Positions 45,186-52,194 of a stretch of 64,000 nt of DNA are shown piece after piece. How positions within the stretch are numbered: the first letter of the stretch is position 1; every line of letters begins with the position of its first letter. Both the position numbers and the translations under genes were made by a program. The notes under the pieces were generated by a model. It was not told the DNA's origin. It did not search any database and worked only from the letters and a program-made list of their open reading frames with translations. The stretch is from Flammeovirgaceae bacterium UBA7330 (GTDB lineage: Bacteria; Bacteroidota; Bacteroidia; Cytophagales; Cyclobacteriaceae), in assembly GCA_002471275.1 (NCBI GenBank), contig DKPQ01000019.1, positions 62,001-126,000 on the forward strand, written 5' to 3'.

Positions 45186-46632
45186 ATATGTAGTAATAGC
45201 CCTGATTATTTGTTGTGTTTCTTTTTCTATAAATGCGCAATATCTGCTTCAGCTAAACGAAGTTATTAGTTTGGCACAGGAAAATTCGATAGACGCAAAA
45301 TTAGCAGAGACTCAAAAAGAAAACGCTTACTGGAGTTATCGAACATTCAGGTCAGAATACAATCCCCGGTTATTTTTGTCTGGTAGTTTGCCGGGATACA
45401 ACAGAGATTTTAATGAAAACAGGCTGGATAACGGTGAAATTGCCTATCAAACCCGAGAGCAATTACAGAGTAATCTGCGATTGGGCCTTTATCAACCGAT
45501 CTCTTTCACCGGTGGGGAAATAAGCATCAACAGCCAGGTAAGACAGTTCCAGGATCTAAACAACGATGCAACCCAATGGAATTCGACTTTGGTTAACATT
45601 GAACTCAATCAGCCATTATTTGATTTCAACGAACTCAAATGGAATAAGCTCACCGAACCCAAAGTTTATGAGGAATCGAAGCGGTCGTATGTAGAGGAGA
45701 CGGAAGCCATTTCCCAGGAAGCTGTGCAGTTGTTTTTCGATTACATAGACCAGCAAATTGGTTTGCAAATAGCAGAGTATAACCTGGGTAAAAATGATAC
45801 TATTTACAGAATTGAAGAAGGCCGGTATAATATCGGAACGGCTACTGAGGATGACCTTTTGAATGTTCAGCTTCAGCTACTGACATCTCAGGGGCAGATC
45901 ACACAAGCCGAGCTGGACCTCCGCCAGGCAAGTCTTGAGCTAAGAAGATATATTGGTTTAGCCAATGATACCACAAAGATTACCCTGCGGTTACCGGAGG
46001 AGTTACCTGAATTTGAGATTGACCTGGCGAGTGCGTTAGAATACGCTAAAAGGAACAGGGCAGACTACATCGCTTTTGAAAGAAATCGCATTGAAGCAGC
46101 AAGAGATGTGGCACAGGCCAAAGCTTCACGATTTTATGCGGAGCTGAGGGCATCTTTTGGATTGAATGATGCTGCCGCCACATTTAATGAGACTTATGTA
46201 GATCCCAACAATCAGCAGGTTTTTGATGTACAATTAGGTCTTCCGATACTGGACTGGGGTCGGGGAAAGTCAAGGGTTAAACAAGCACAGGCTATTCAAC
46301 AGTTGACTGAGTATACCATTCAGCAACAGTTACAGAATTTCGAACAGGAAATTATTACCCTCGTAGGAAGGATTGAAGTGTTGAGAAAACAAATAGAGAT
46401 TAAGAAAAAGGGGGATGAGGTTGCCCAAAAAAGATATGATGTAGCGCAAAACAGGTATCTGATCGGTAAGACATCCATCACAGATCTTACCCTGGCACTG
46501 GAGCAAAAAGACAATGCCAAAAGAGAATATGTCAATGCGTTAAGGGATTTCTGGGATAGTTACTATATGCTAAGAAGACTCACTTTGTATGACTTTGCAG
46601 CAGATAAGCTGCTCTATACCATCGATGAATAG
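45178..46632 (+). CDS. TolC-family outer membrane efflux protein
   Basis: A 484-residue outer-membrane channel with a signal peptide (first about 20 residues, ending INAQ). Two TolC repeats are visible, each with long helices, e.g. SLAQENSIDAKLAETQKENAYWSY and later SALEYAKRNRADYIAFERNRIEAARD with FDVQLGLPILDWGRGKSRV. It completes an adaptor-permease-channel export set. It is followed by a weak terminator and a structured intergenic region. Confidence 0.9.
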   Translation: MNKYVVIALIICCVSFSINAQYLLQLNEVISLAQENSIDAKLAETQKENAYWSYRTFRSEYNPRLFLSGSLPGYNRDFNENRLDNGEIAYQTREQLQSNLRLGLYQPISFTGGEISINSQVRQFQDLNNDATQWNSTLVNIELNQPLFDFNELKWNKLTEPKVYEESKRSYVEETEAISQEAVQLFFDYIDQQIGLQIAEYNLGKNDTIYRIEEGRYNIGTATEDDLLNVQLQLLTSQGQITQAELDLRQASLELRRYIGLANDTTKITLRLPEELPEFEIDLASALEYAKRNRADYIAFERNRIEAARDVAQAKASRFYAELRASFGLNDAAATFNETYVDPNNQQVFDVQLGLPILDWGRGKSRVKQAQAIQQLTEYTIQQQLQNFEQEIITLVGRIEVLRKQIEIKKKGDEVAQKRYDVAQNRYLIGKTSITDLTLALEQKDNAKREYVNALRDFWDSYYMLRRLTLYDFAADKLLYTIDE

Positions 46633-46654
46633 GAAAGGTACCCGGTTCCTTTTT
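46631..46654 (+). terminator. Probable terminator of the export operon
   Basis: Stem AGGAA/TTCCT with a 10-base loop starting at the TolC stop codon, followed by TTTT. The stem is short, so efficiency is uncertain. Confidence 0.4.
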
Positions 46655-46683
46655 CTCAAAATGATAATTTCATTCTCATTTTA

Positions 46684-46757
46684 ACCAATCAGGTAGCACA
46701 CTTCCCTGGTTAATAAGCTGATATACAGCTGTTTATAAAAGTGGCATCTTGATTGGT
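46684..46757 (+). ncRNA. Extended stem-loop, candidate structured RNA or leader
   Basis: Three nested, collinear stems: ACCAATCA (46684-46691) with TGATTGGT (46750-46757); then GC-bulge-CACTT (46696-46703) with AAGTGGC (46739-46745); then AGCTG (46716-46720) with CAGCT (46726-46730) around the loop ATATA. The 4+4 internal loop between outer and middle stems is symmetric. It lies between the export operon's end and a small gene. It could be a leader structure, a riboswitch-like element or an independent small RNA. I do not recognise a known family. Confidence 0.4.
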
Positions 46758-46761
46758 ACAT

Positions 46762-46779
46762 GGTTGGCGATCGCTGACC
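46762..46779. promoter_or_regulatory. Near-palindrome around GCGATCGC
   Basis: GGT-tg-GCGATCGC-tg-ACC: an 8-bp perfect core (46767-46774) with matching 3-bp flanks, 17 bases upstream of the GTG of the small gene. Operator-like, or one more RNA hairpin of the same leader. Confidence 0.3.
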
Positions 46780-46795
46780 GAACTAAAAAATTAAG

Positions 46796-46999
46796 GTGTC
46801 GAACGGGAATATTTTCATCTGGTATGACTCAAAACAAAAATTGTATCAATCCGGAACACTGGAAGAACTGGAGGGCCTACGTTCAAAGGTAAAGGGTGAG
46901 TATAGTATTCAGGTGGTCTATGAGTTTCGTGATTCATCTGTAACAGTCATCAATAAGTTGCTGTATTCTTTAAACTCAGCGCAACACCCTGATCAGTGA
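46796..46999 (+). CDS. Small conserved-looking protein, 67 residues
   Basis: A 67-residue protein from GTG 46796. The sequence looks like a real folded protein (NIFIWYDSKQKLYQSGTLEE..., VVYEFRDSSVTVINKLLYSLN): two beta strands, a helix, then a helix ending near Q67. I recall similar small proteins in Cytophagales but cannot name a family. It sits alone between the extended stem-loop and a terminator with an alternative pairing partner, just before the leucine-rich-repeat operon, so it may be a small regulator or a leader-encoded protein. Confidence 0.55.
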   Translation: MSNGNIFIWYDSKQKLYQSGTLEELEGLRSKVKGEYSIQVVYEFRDSSVTVINKLLYSLNSAQHPDQ

Positions 47000-47029
47000 A
47001 TCGTTATGGGTATAGAATTGATGTTTCCA

Positions 47030-47122
47030 CCTACACCTTAATAAAAAAAAGATCAGACAACCAGCTATCGGCATAGTCTGTTGCCAAAAGTGTAGGCGTT
47101 GTAAGCGTCTACACTTATTTTT
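47030..47122 (+). terminator. Terminator with an alternative (antiterminator-like) pairing arm
   Basis: An 11-bp stem (47088-47098 with 47106-47116, one G-T pair, 7-base loop) followed by ATTTTTG is a strong rho-independent terminator. Its 5' arm AAGTGTAGG can instead pair with CCTACACCTT at 47030-47039 (9 bp, one bulge). That is the geometry of an attenuator placed before the five-gene envelope operon. The T-run also reads TATTTTTG, a perfect -7 element, so it may instead separate two transcripts. Confidence 0.6.
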
Positions 47123-47152
47123 GTGTTAAATTAAACTCAAAGTGAAACAAAT

Positions 47153-47626
47153 ATGAAAATTCGTCTCTTATATCAGCTTATGATACTTCTTGTTGGGGTA
47201 TCGGTATTTTTTTCTTCATGTAAGAGTAAAAAGAAATTAACCTCAGTGACGGATACCGCACAGGTATCGCAGGAACTGGAAAAGGAAGCGGAAGATAATG
47301 CCAATGCCAAGGAAGAAACGTATTATAAACCAGAAGCTTCAACGGCAGTAAAACTAGAAAGCTATTTCAACTCAATTGCCAATGCACCATCGCTTACTTC
47401 TGCAAACAATTCTATCAGGGAAGCAGAAAGTATGTTTAATTCATCAGATGCTCCGGTATTGATTATCTTTTATGCAGCTGGAGGTAAAGCTGAATATGAC
47501 GAACCTACCACAATCAATAAATACCTTCACTATCTAAAGGATACCAAGAAAAGCATCAATAGGGTAGAGGATTATACCCTGGATAGCAATGGTAAGATCA
47601 AGGAACTAGTTTTGTTTAGAAAATAA
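47153..47626 (+). CDS. Lipoprotein of the LRR operon
   Basis: A 157-residue lipoprotein, lipobox FFSSCKS. After a charged linker come KLESYFNSIANAPSLTSANNSIREAESMF and YDEPTTINKYLHYLKDTKKSINRVEDYTLDSNGKIKELVLFRK. The helix-helix-sheet order resembles a shortened version of the next gene's domain (see the findings). I do not recognise a named family. First gene of a five-gene series with gaps of 14, -4, -14 and 20 bases. Confidence 0.7.
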   Translation: MKIRLLYQLMILLVGVSVFFSSCKSKKKLTSVTDTAQVSQELEKEAEDNANAKEETYYKPEASTAVKLESYFNSIANAPSLTSANNSIREAESMFNSSDAPVLIIFYAAGGKAEYDEPTTINKYLHYLKDTKKSINRVEDYTLDSNGKIKELVLFRK

Positions 47627-47640
47627 GAAATAGATATAAA

Positions 47641-48213
47641 ATGAAAATACAACATTTCATCATCGTCATAGCTTGTGCCTTATTAGCTACTTCACAAGTA
47701 AATGCCCAGGACATTGATCCAAACAGAAAGAGGGCAATAGACTCGCTCGCTTTGGAAAAAGTAAAGGATTTGAGTAAATACATTAGTCTGATTGGAGATA
47801 AAAAAACCCCTTTCTCTGAGGCTACCCGTGTGATGGACAGGGCCGAAGAGCTATTTGCTCCGGACAGTGAAATGGGGGTTTCTTCTTTGAGCAAAAATGA
47901 CATCGCCTATTACAAGGTCCGAAAATACTTCGAACGCCTGATGGCCCTGAATTACGACAAAGTAGAGATCAAGTGGTATGACATTCACTATATCAGCGAC
48001 TTGGAACTTCAGCCCGATGGTAAATATGTAGGAGTTGTAACCATCTATCAAAGCTTCGTGGGCACCTCGGACGACGGGCTAAGCTATAAGGATACCACCA
48101 AGAAGGACATTACTATTTACGTTGAAAAGAAAAAGACTCAAATCGCTGGTAGGATCATCGAGTTTTGGGATGTGTTACTTGGTGACATCAGAGTGACTGA
48201 AACAACAGCATGA
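47641..48213 (+). CDS. Exported protein of the LRR operon, NTF2-like
   Basis: A 190-residue exported protein (signal peptide ending VNAQ). The mature part reads VKDLSKYISLIGDKKTPFSEATRVMDRAEELF, then a helical stretch (AYYKVRKYFERLMALNYDKVEIKWYDIHYISDLELQ), then strands (GKYVGVVTIYQSFVG..., ITIYVEKKKT...). The order of three helices plus a curved sheet suggests an NTF2-like fold, and it aligns by eye with the N-terminal domain of the LRR protein two genes on (VRDMVAFLEYFLNTVGDRET). It overlaps the next gene by 4 bases. Function unknown. Confidence 0.7.
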   Translation: MKIQHFIIVIACALLATSQVNAQDIDPNRKRAIDSLALEKVKDLSKYISLIGDKKTPFSEATRVMDRAEELFAPDSEMGVSSLSKNDIAYYKVRKYFERLMALNYDKVEIKWYDIHYISDLELQPDGKYVGVVTIYQSFVGTSDDGLSYKDTTKKDITIYVEKKKTQIAGRIIEFWDVLLGDIRVTETTA

Positions 48214-49037
48214 TCAAAACGCTTTTAACCCTTTCTCTTTTCTGGGTTATCAGTTTCTCTTTTGCACAAAATCTCACCAAAGACCCTGAAGCTGAGGAGC
48301 GGTTTAGGACTCAAACTAAGCAGATCAATCAGTTCTTCAGGCGTTTTAATGGTGAAGAGGATGAAAATGGAAACCGGTATTATCAGGGAGACAAGAATTT
48401 TAGAGATTTTAAGCTTCGTCAGGACTATCTTTCAATCCTTTTTGATAACCAAAACTCCAGTCTTTCCTCAGACACCAAAAAAGAATTTATTCGTTTCGTT
48501 ACGGATAAAAAAGAGCCTAAATACCTTGATTTCCACAAGGGGGAATGGTTTGCTGAAGTCAATGCCGGATTTCTATATAAAGGAAAGCAGGAAAGTGTGA
48601 CCCTGTATCTAAATATTCAGCCACAGGGATTAGGATATGAGTGGGTCATCCATGATGTTTCTTACAGGAGGTTCAAAAACATTTTCAACAAGGATACTAC
48701 TGCTTCCAAAGCCTTTATCCACCCCATGAGTCATGAGCTGGATTTCATGAATCTGAGGAAAGCTTTTGAACCCGGGAAGGCTCCGGAATCATATACCATT
48801 CATGAGTTCGAGCCCGACTACCTTACCTTGTTTTTATATGAATTAAAGCAGGGGAATTTGAAGTTTGAGACCGTGTATGATCTCCGCTTCCACTTTTTCC
48901 AGATAGATGGTTGGTATTTCGAACTCTCTGATTTTAACCGACCAGGCTATAATACAGGCTGGCTGATTTCAAACATGGTGCCTATCAATGAAAAGCAAAA
49001 ACAAGCCCTGAAAAGGTATATATATGGCAAGATGTAG
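48210..49037 (+). CDS. Exported protein of the LRR operon
   Basis: A 275-residue exported protein (signal peptide ending SFAQ). Visible stretches: QTKQINQFFRRFNGEEDENG, RQDYLSILFDNQN, GEWFAEVNAGFLYKGKQESVTLYLNIQPQG and GYEWVIHDVSYRRFKN, a helix-then-sheet pattern like its neighbours. The C-terminal half (HPMSHELDFMNLRKAFE, FEPDYLTLFLYELKQG) has no counterpart in the other members. No catalytic motif is seen. It overlaps the LRR gene by 14 bases and the previous gene by 4 bases, so production is tightly coupled. Confidence 0.7.
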   Translation: MIKTLLTLSLFWVISFSFAQNLTKDPEAEERFRTQTKQINQFFRRFNGEEDENGNRYYQGDKNFRDFKLRQDYLSILFDNQNSSLSSDTKKEFIRFVTDKKEPKYLDFHKGEWFAEVNAGFLYKGKQESVTLYLNIQPQGLGYEWVIHDVSYRRFKNIFNKDTTASKAFIHPMSHELDFMNLRKAFEPGKAPESYTIHEFEPDYLTLFLYELKQGNLKFETVYDLRFHFFQIDGWYFELSDFNRPGYNTGWLISNMVPINEKQKQALKRYIYGKM

Positions 49038-51432
49038 AACCATATTTTTAGGGATGTTCCTGCTTATCGCTACCATAGCCCCTGCTCAAAATGGGTATGA
49101 GCAAAGGGTGAGAGACATGGTTGCATTTCTGGAGTATTTCCTCAATACAGTAGGGGATAGGGAAACAAACAACCGGGATAAAGATGTAATCATCAATGAG
49201 TCCTATTCCAAGATCTTTCGTGATGCGCAGGTTCAGATAGAAGATGATCTGCTTGATGATCGCCAGTCGGTGATCAACAAGGATGTGGTTGCCTATCTCA
49301 AAGATGTAGATTTCTTCTTCAAGGACGCTGGTTTCAAATTTGATATCATCAAAGTAGAGCGCCTGACCCGTGACAATGGGAAACCCTTTTTCAGGGTTGA
49401 GATGAACAGGTCACTGGAAGCCATTTCCATTGAAGGAAAATCCGTGAAAAACTCGCAAAAACGTTTCATCGAGATCAACCTGGATGAGGCCACCGATGAC
49501 ATGAAGATCGCTAGTATATATACTACCAAGGTAAGCAGGGAAGAAGAATTGATGGCCTGGTGGTCTGACCTTTCTTACGAATGGAATAAGCTCTTTAAGG
49601 TGATTCTCAACACCAATGAAGAGGTAAACGCAGAGATGTTGAATAGAATTGCTGCTATTGATAGCCTGAATCTGTCCGGGAACCAGTATATATTTAATAT
49701 TGAACCATTGTATGTATTGTCCAATCTCAGGTTTTTGAATATCTCTGAAACCAGAATTGCAGATTTAGGTCCTTTGAGGTCCTCCAATTCTCTGGAAACC
49801 TTGATTGCCAGTCAATCAGAAGTATACGACTTGGAATATTTGAAGTACTTAAGGAACCTCTCAACACTTGATGTCTCGAATACCAGAATCCGAGATATAG
49901 AAGTTCTTGATCAGTTCACTTCGCTTACCAGTCTCAATCTATCTGGCAATTACATTGCCAATTTCGATGCGTTGAAAGGGCTAAAGGGGCTTGCAAACCT
50001 AAATTTATCTACCACTGCTTTATCTTCTACACATACTCTTTCCGAACTAAATGGCCTGATTACACTCAATATTTCCAATACACTGATAGGTGATATTCGT
50101 GGTCTTTCGGGTATGCCTCTGCTGAAAGAGCTGGATGTTTCCAAGACAGATATTACCGGAATGGAACCCTTATCAGGATTAGCTAGTCTGGAGGTGTTAA
50201 ATGTCAATCAGACAAGCGTGAATTCTCTTGAACCACTGGCTCAATTAAAAAAGCTGAAGCGTATTTATTGTGACAACACACCCATCACGGAGAACGAAGC
50301 GACGGCTTTTATGACCAGGAACAAGAATGTGTTGGTCATCAATAATTCTCAGCAGGTAATGCAATGGTGGGGTGAACTTGATTTCAGTTGGCAGAAAGCC
50401 CTGGGTGCCTATTTTACTGGTAACAAAGCCCAACCTGGTAAGGAAGACCTCGTGATGCTTCTTAATCTTGATTCGCTGAACTTGAGAAAGTCCGGATTGA
50501 GTACTGCTGAACCACTTACCAGGTTTTACAAACTGAGATACCTGGACATCAGTGAAAACAACATCAGGACACTGGACGCACTGGTCAATCTCGATAAACT
50601 GGAGTCTCTCAAGGTGTCTTCTACTCCTGTAGAACAGGTGTTGCCTTTGAAGAACCTCAAAAACCTGATCTATCTGGATTTGTCAGGTACGCGGGTTAAC
50701 GATATTTACTTATTGTCTTACCTGGGTAATCTGCAATACCTTAATGTAGATAAAGCCAATGTATCCTGGGAAGCCGTGAAAGAATTCCATGCGGAGCATC
50801 CGGATTGTACCATTATTTTTGATACAAACTACCTGTCCAACTGGTGGCAAAAGATGGATGATGAATGGAAGGAGATTTTCAGGACGAATAACAACTTCAA
50901 GGGGACTCCGGATACTGAAATGCTTCATGAGATAATAGCCCGTGACAAAGTAATTATTGAACAGGCTGCCATTACGGATCTCAGGCCACTTTGGGACTTC
51001 TTATCATTAAAGGAACTTTATATTTCTGGTTCATCCCTGAGAGACCTGTCTACTTTACCGGCACTCACTCAACTTGAGGTCCTGGAATGCAAGCAGTTAC
51101 CTCTAGAAGATTTGTCTCCGATAGGGTCCTTAACCACGCTCAAAAGACTTAATATCTCAAATACTGCTATAGATGATTTGAGACCTTTGGTTACTTTAAG
51201 TAAATTAGAGGTATTAAATTGTTCGGGAACCAACCTCTCCAACTTGAGAGGCTTAGAAAACCTGGTTTCACTTAGAAAGCTTGACTGCTCGAATACTCGA
51301 GTAAATCGCCTGGATCAAATTTTTGGACTTGATAATCTCCTTGAGTTGTCCTGTTACAATACACGGCTCAATAAAAGAGATATCAGTGGTTTTCAGGGTG
51401 TAAACCCTGATTGTAAAATTATTTTTTATTAG
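49024..51432 (+). CDS. Exported leucine-rich-repeat protein with three WW-capped cassettes
   Basis: An 802-residue exported protein (signal ending IAPAQ). Residues about 25-170 are an N-terminal domain like that of the 47641 product. Three LRR cassettes follow, each opened by a WWxx(L/M)xxxW cap: WW at 179-180, 448-449 and 607-608. Each cassette ends with a short helix-strand piece (e.g. HPDCTIIF, NPDCKIIF). Within the cassettes are 22-residue repeats of the type LxxLxxLNLSxTxIxDLxPL, like bacterial internalin/SDS22-type LRRs. A binding role in the periplasm or outside is likely; no sorting tail is seen at the C-terminus (ends CKIIFY). Confidence 0.88.
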   Translation: MARCRTIFLGMFLLIATIAPAQNGYEQRVRDMVAFLEYFLNTVGDRETNNRDKDVIINESYSKIFRDAQVQIEDDLLDDRQSVINKDVVAYLKDVDFFFKDAGFKFDIIKVERLTRDNGKPFFRVEMNRSLEAISIEGKSVKNSQKRFIEINLDEATDDMKIASIYTTKVSREEELMAWWSDLSYEWNKLFKVILNTNEEVNAEMLNRIAAIDSLNLSGNQYIFNIEPLYVLSNLRFLNISETRIADLGPLRSSNSLETLIASQSEVYDLEYLKYLRNLSTLDVSNTRIRDIEVLDQFTSLTSLNLSGNYIANFDALKGLKGLANLNLSTTALSSTHTLSELNGLITLNISNTLIGDIRGLSGMPLLKELDVSKTDITGMEPLSGLASLEVLNVNQTSVNSLEPLAQLKKLKRIYCDNTPITENEATAFMTRNKNVLVINNSQQVMQWWGELDFSWQKALGAYFTGNKAQPGKEDLVMLLNLDSLNLRKSGLSTAEPLTRFYKLRYLDISENNIRTLDALVNLDKLESLKVSSTPVEQVLPLKNLKNLIYLDLSGTRVNDIYLLSYLGNLQYLNVDKANVSWEAVKEFHAEHPDCTIIFDTNYLSNWWQKMDDEWKEIFRTNNNFKGTPDTEMLHEIIARDKVIIEQAAITDLRPLWDFLSLKELYISGSSLRDLSTLPALTQLEVLECKQLPLEDLSPIGSLTTLKRLNISNTAIDDLRPLVTLSKLEVLNCSGTNLSNLRGLENLVSLRKLDCSNTRVNRLDQIFGLDNLLELSCYNTRLNKRDISGFQGVNPDCKIIFY

Positions 51433-51452
51433 ATCAGATACCATTATTAGTT

Positions 51453-52085
51453 ATGAAAAGTAGTCAGTACACCCTCACCATTATCCTAACCCTGATCCTG
51501 GGGACCGGTTTCTTCACATCCAATGCTCAGGATATGCAAGAGCAATTCAAGGAATTTAAAAGCGATGCCAGCAAATGGCAGGAGTACACGATGTTTAAAC
51601 ATCATGAATTGGATCAGTTTTGGAAAGTGGTATCAGATACCCTAAATAAAAACCATACTGATCTTAGGAATGCTAATAGTAAGATCAATGCGCTTTCTTC
51701 GAGACTTGATAGCATTGGTATTGCTTTACAGGAAACCAAAGCAGAATTGGAAGCCAGCGAAGACGTCAATTCCAGCATTGGGTTTTTGGGTATCCAGATA
51801 AATAAGGTGATGTACAACATTGTGATTTGGTCAATCATAGCCGGGTTGTGTGCCGCTATTGGTATGCTTTATGTCATGTACACCACTTCAAACAAATTGA
51901 CCAGATCAACTAAAAAAGAGTTTTCTCAACTAGCCACTGAGTTTTCAGATTACAAAGAAAAGGCAACTAAAAAGCAGATTTCGTTGAAGAGAGAACTTCA
52001 GACAGCCATCAATACTCTTGAAGATAACAGGATAAAGGTTTCACAGAAACTAGGCTATAACAAAGACTCAAGCACGATTTCATAA
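51453..52085 (+). CDS. Membrane protein with two coiled coils, end of the LRR operon
   Basis: A 210-residue protein: cleavable-looking signal peptide (ends SNAQ), an extracytoplasmic coiled coil (about 45-105, KNHTDLRNANSKINALSSRLDSIGIALQETKAELEA), one transmembrane helix (about 123-145, IVIWSIIAGLCAAIGMLYVMY) and a cytoplasmic coiled coil (about 150-200). It could carry a signal or force from the periplasm to the cytoplasm. It is the last gene of the operon, 20 bases after the LRR gene, and a terminator follows at 52117. Confidence 0.75.
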   Translation: MKSSQYTLTIILTLILGTGFFTSNAQDMQEQFKEFKSDASKWQEYTMFKHHELDQFWKVVSDTLNKNHTDLRNANSKINALSSRLDSIGIALQETKAELEASEDVNSSIGFLGIQINKVMYNIVIWSIIAGLCAAIGMLYVMYTTSNKLTRSTKKEFSQLATEFSDYKEKATKKQISLKRELQTAINTLEDNRIKVSQKLGYNKDSSTIS

Positions 52086-52116
52086 TCTGTATTTTTTAGA
52101 TATTCCATCTCCACTT

Positions 52117-52138
52117 AACCTTTGTATACAAGGTTTTT
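52117..52138 (+). terminator. Terminator of the LRR operon
   Basis: Stem AACCTT/AAGGTT around a loop whose core (TTGTATACAA) is itself palindromic, followed by TTT and A/T-rich sequence, 32 bases after the last stop codon of the operon. It separates the operon from the sensor kinase gene. Confidence 0.6.
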
Positions 52139-52194
52139 ATTAAATTGGCATAAAACTGGTAACCCACAAGGAATTGGGGTAATTTAGCTTAAGG

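Noticed and set aside
47116..47123. TATTTTTG as the promoter of the LRR operon
   Set aside because: It is a perfect -7 match, but no TTTG lies at the right spacing and it coincides with the T-run of a terminator, so I kept it only as an alternative.
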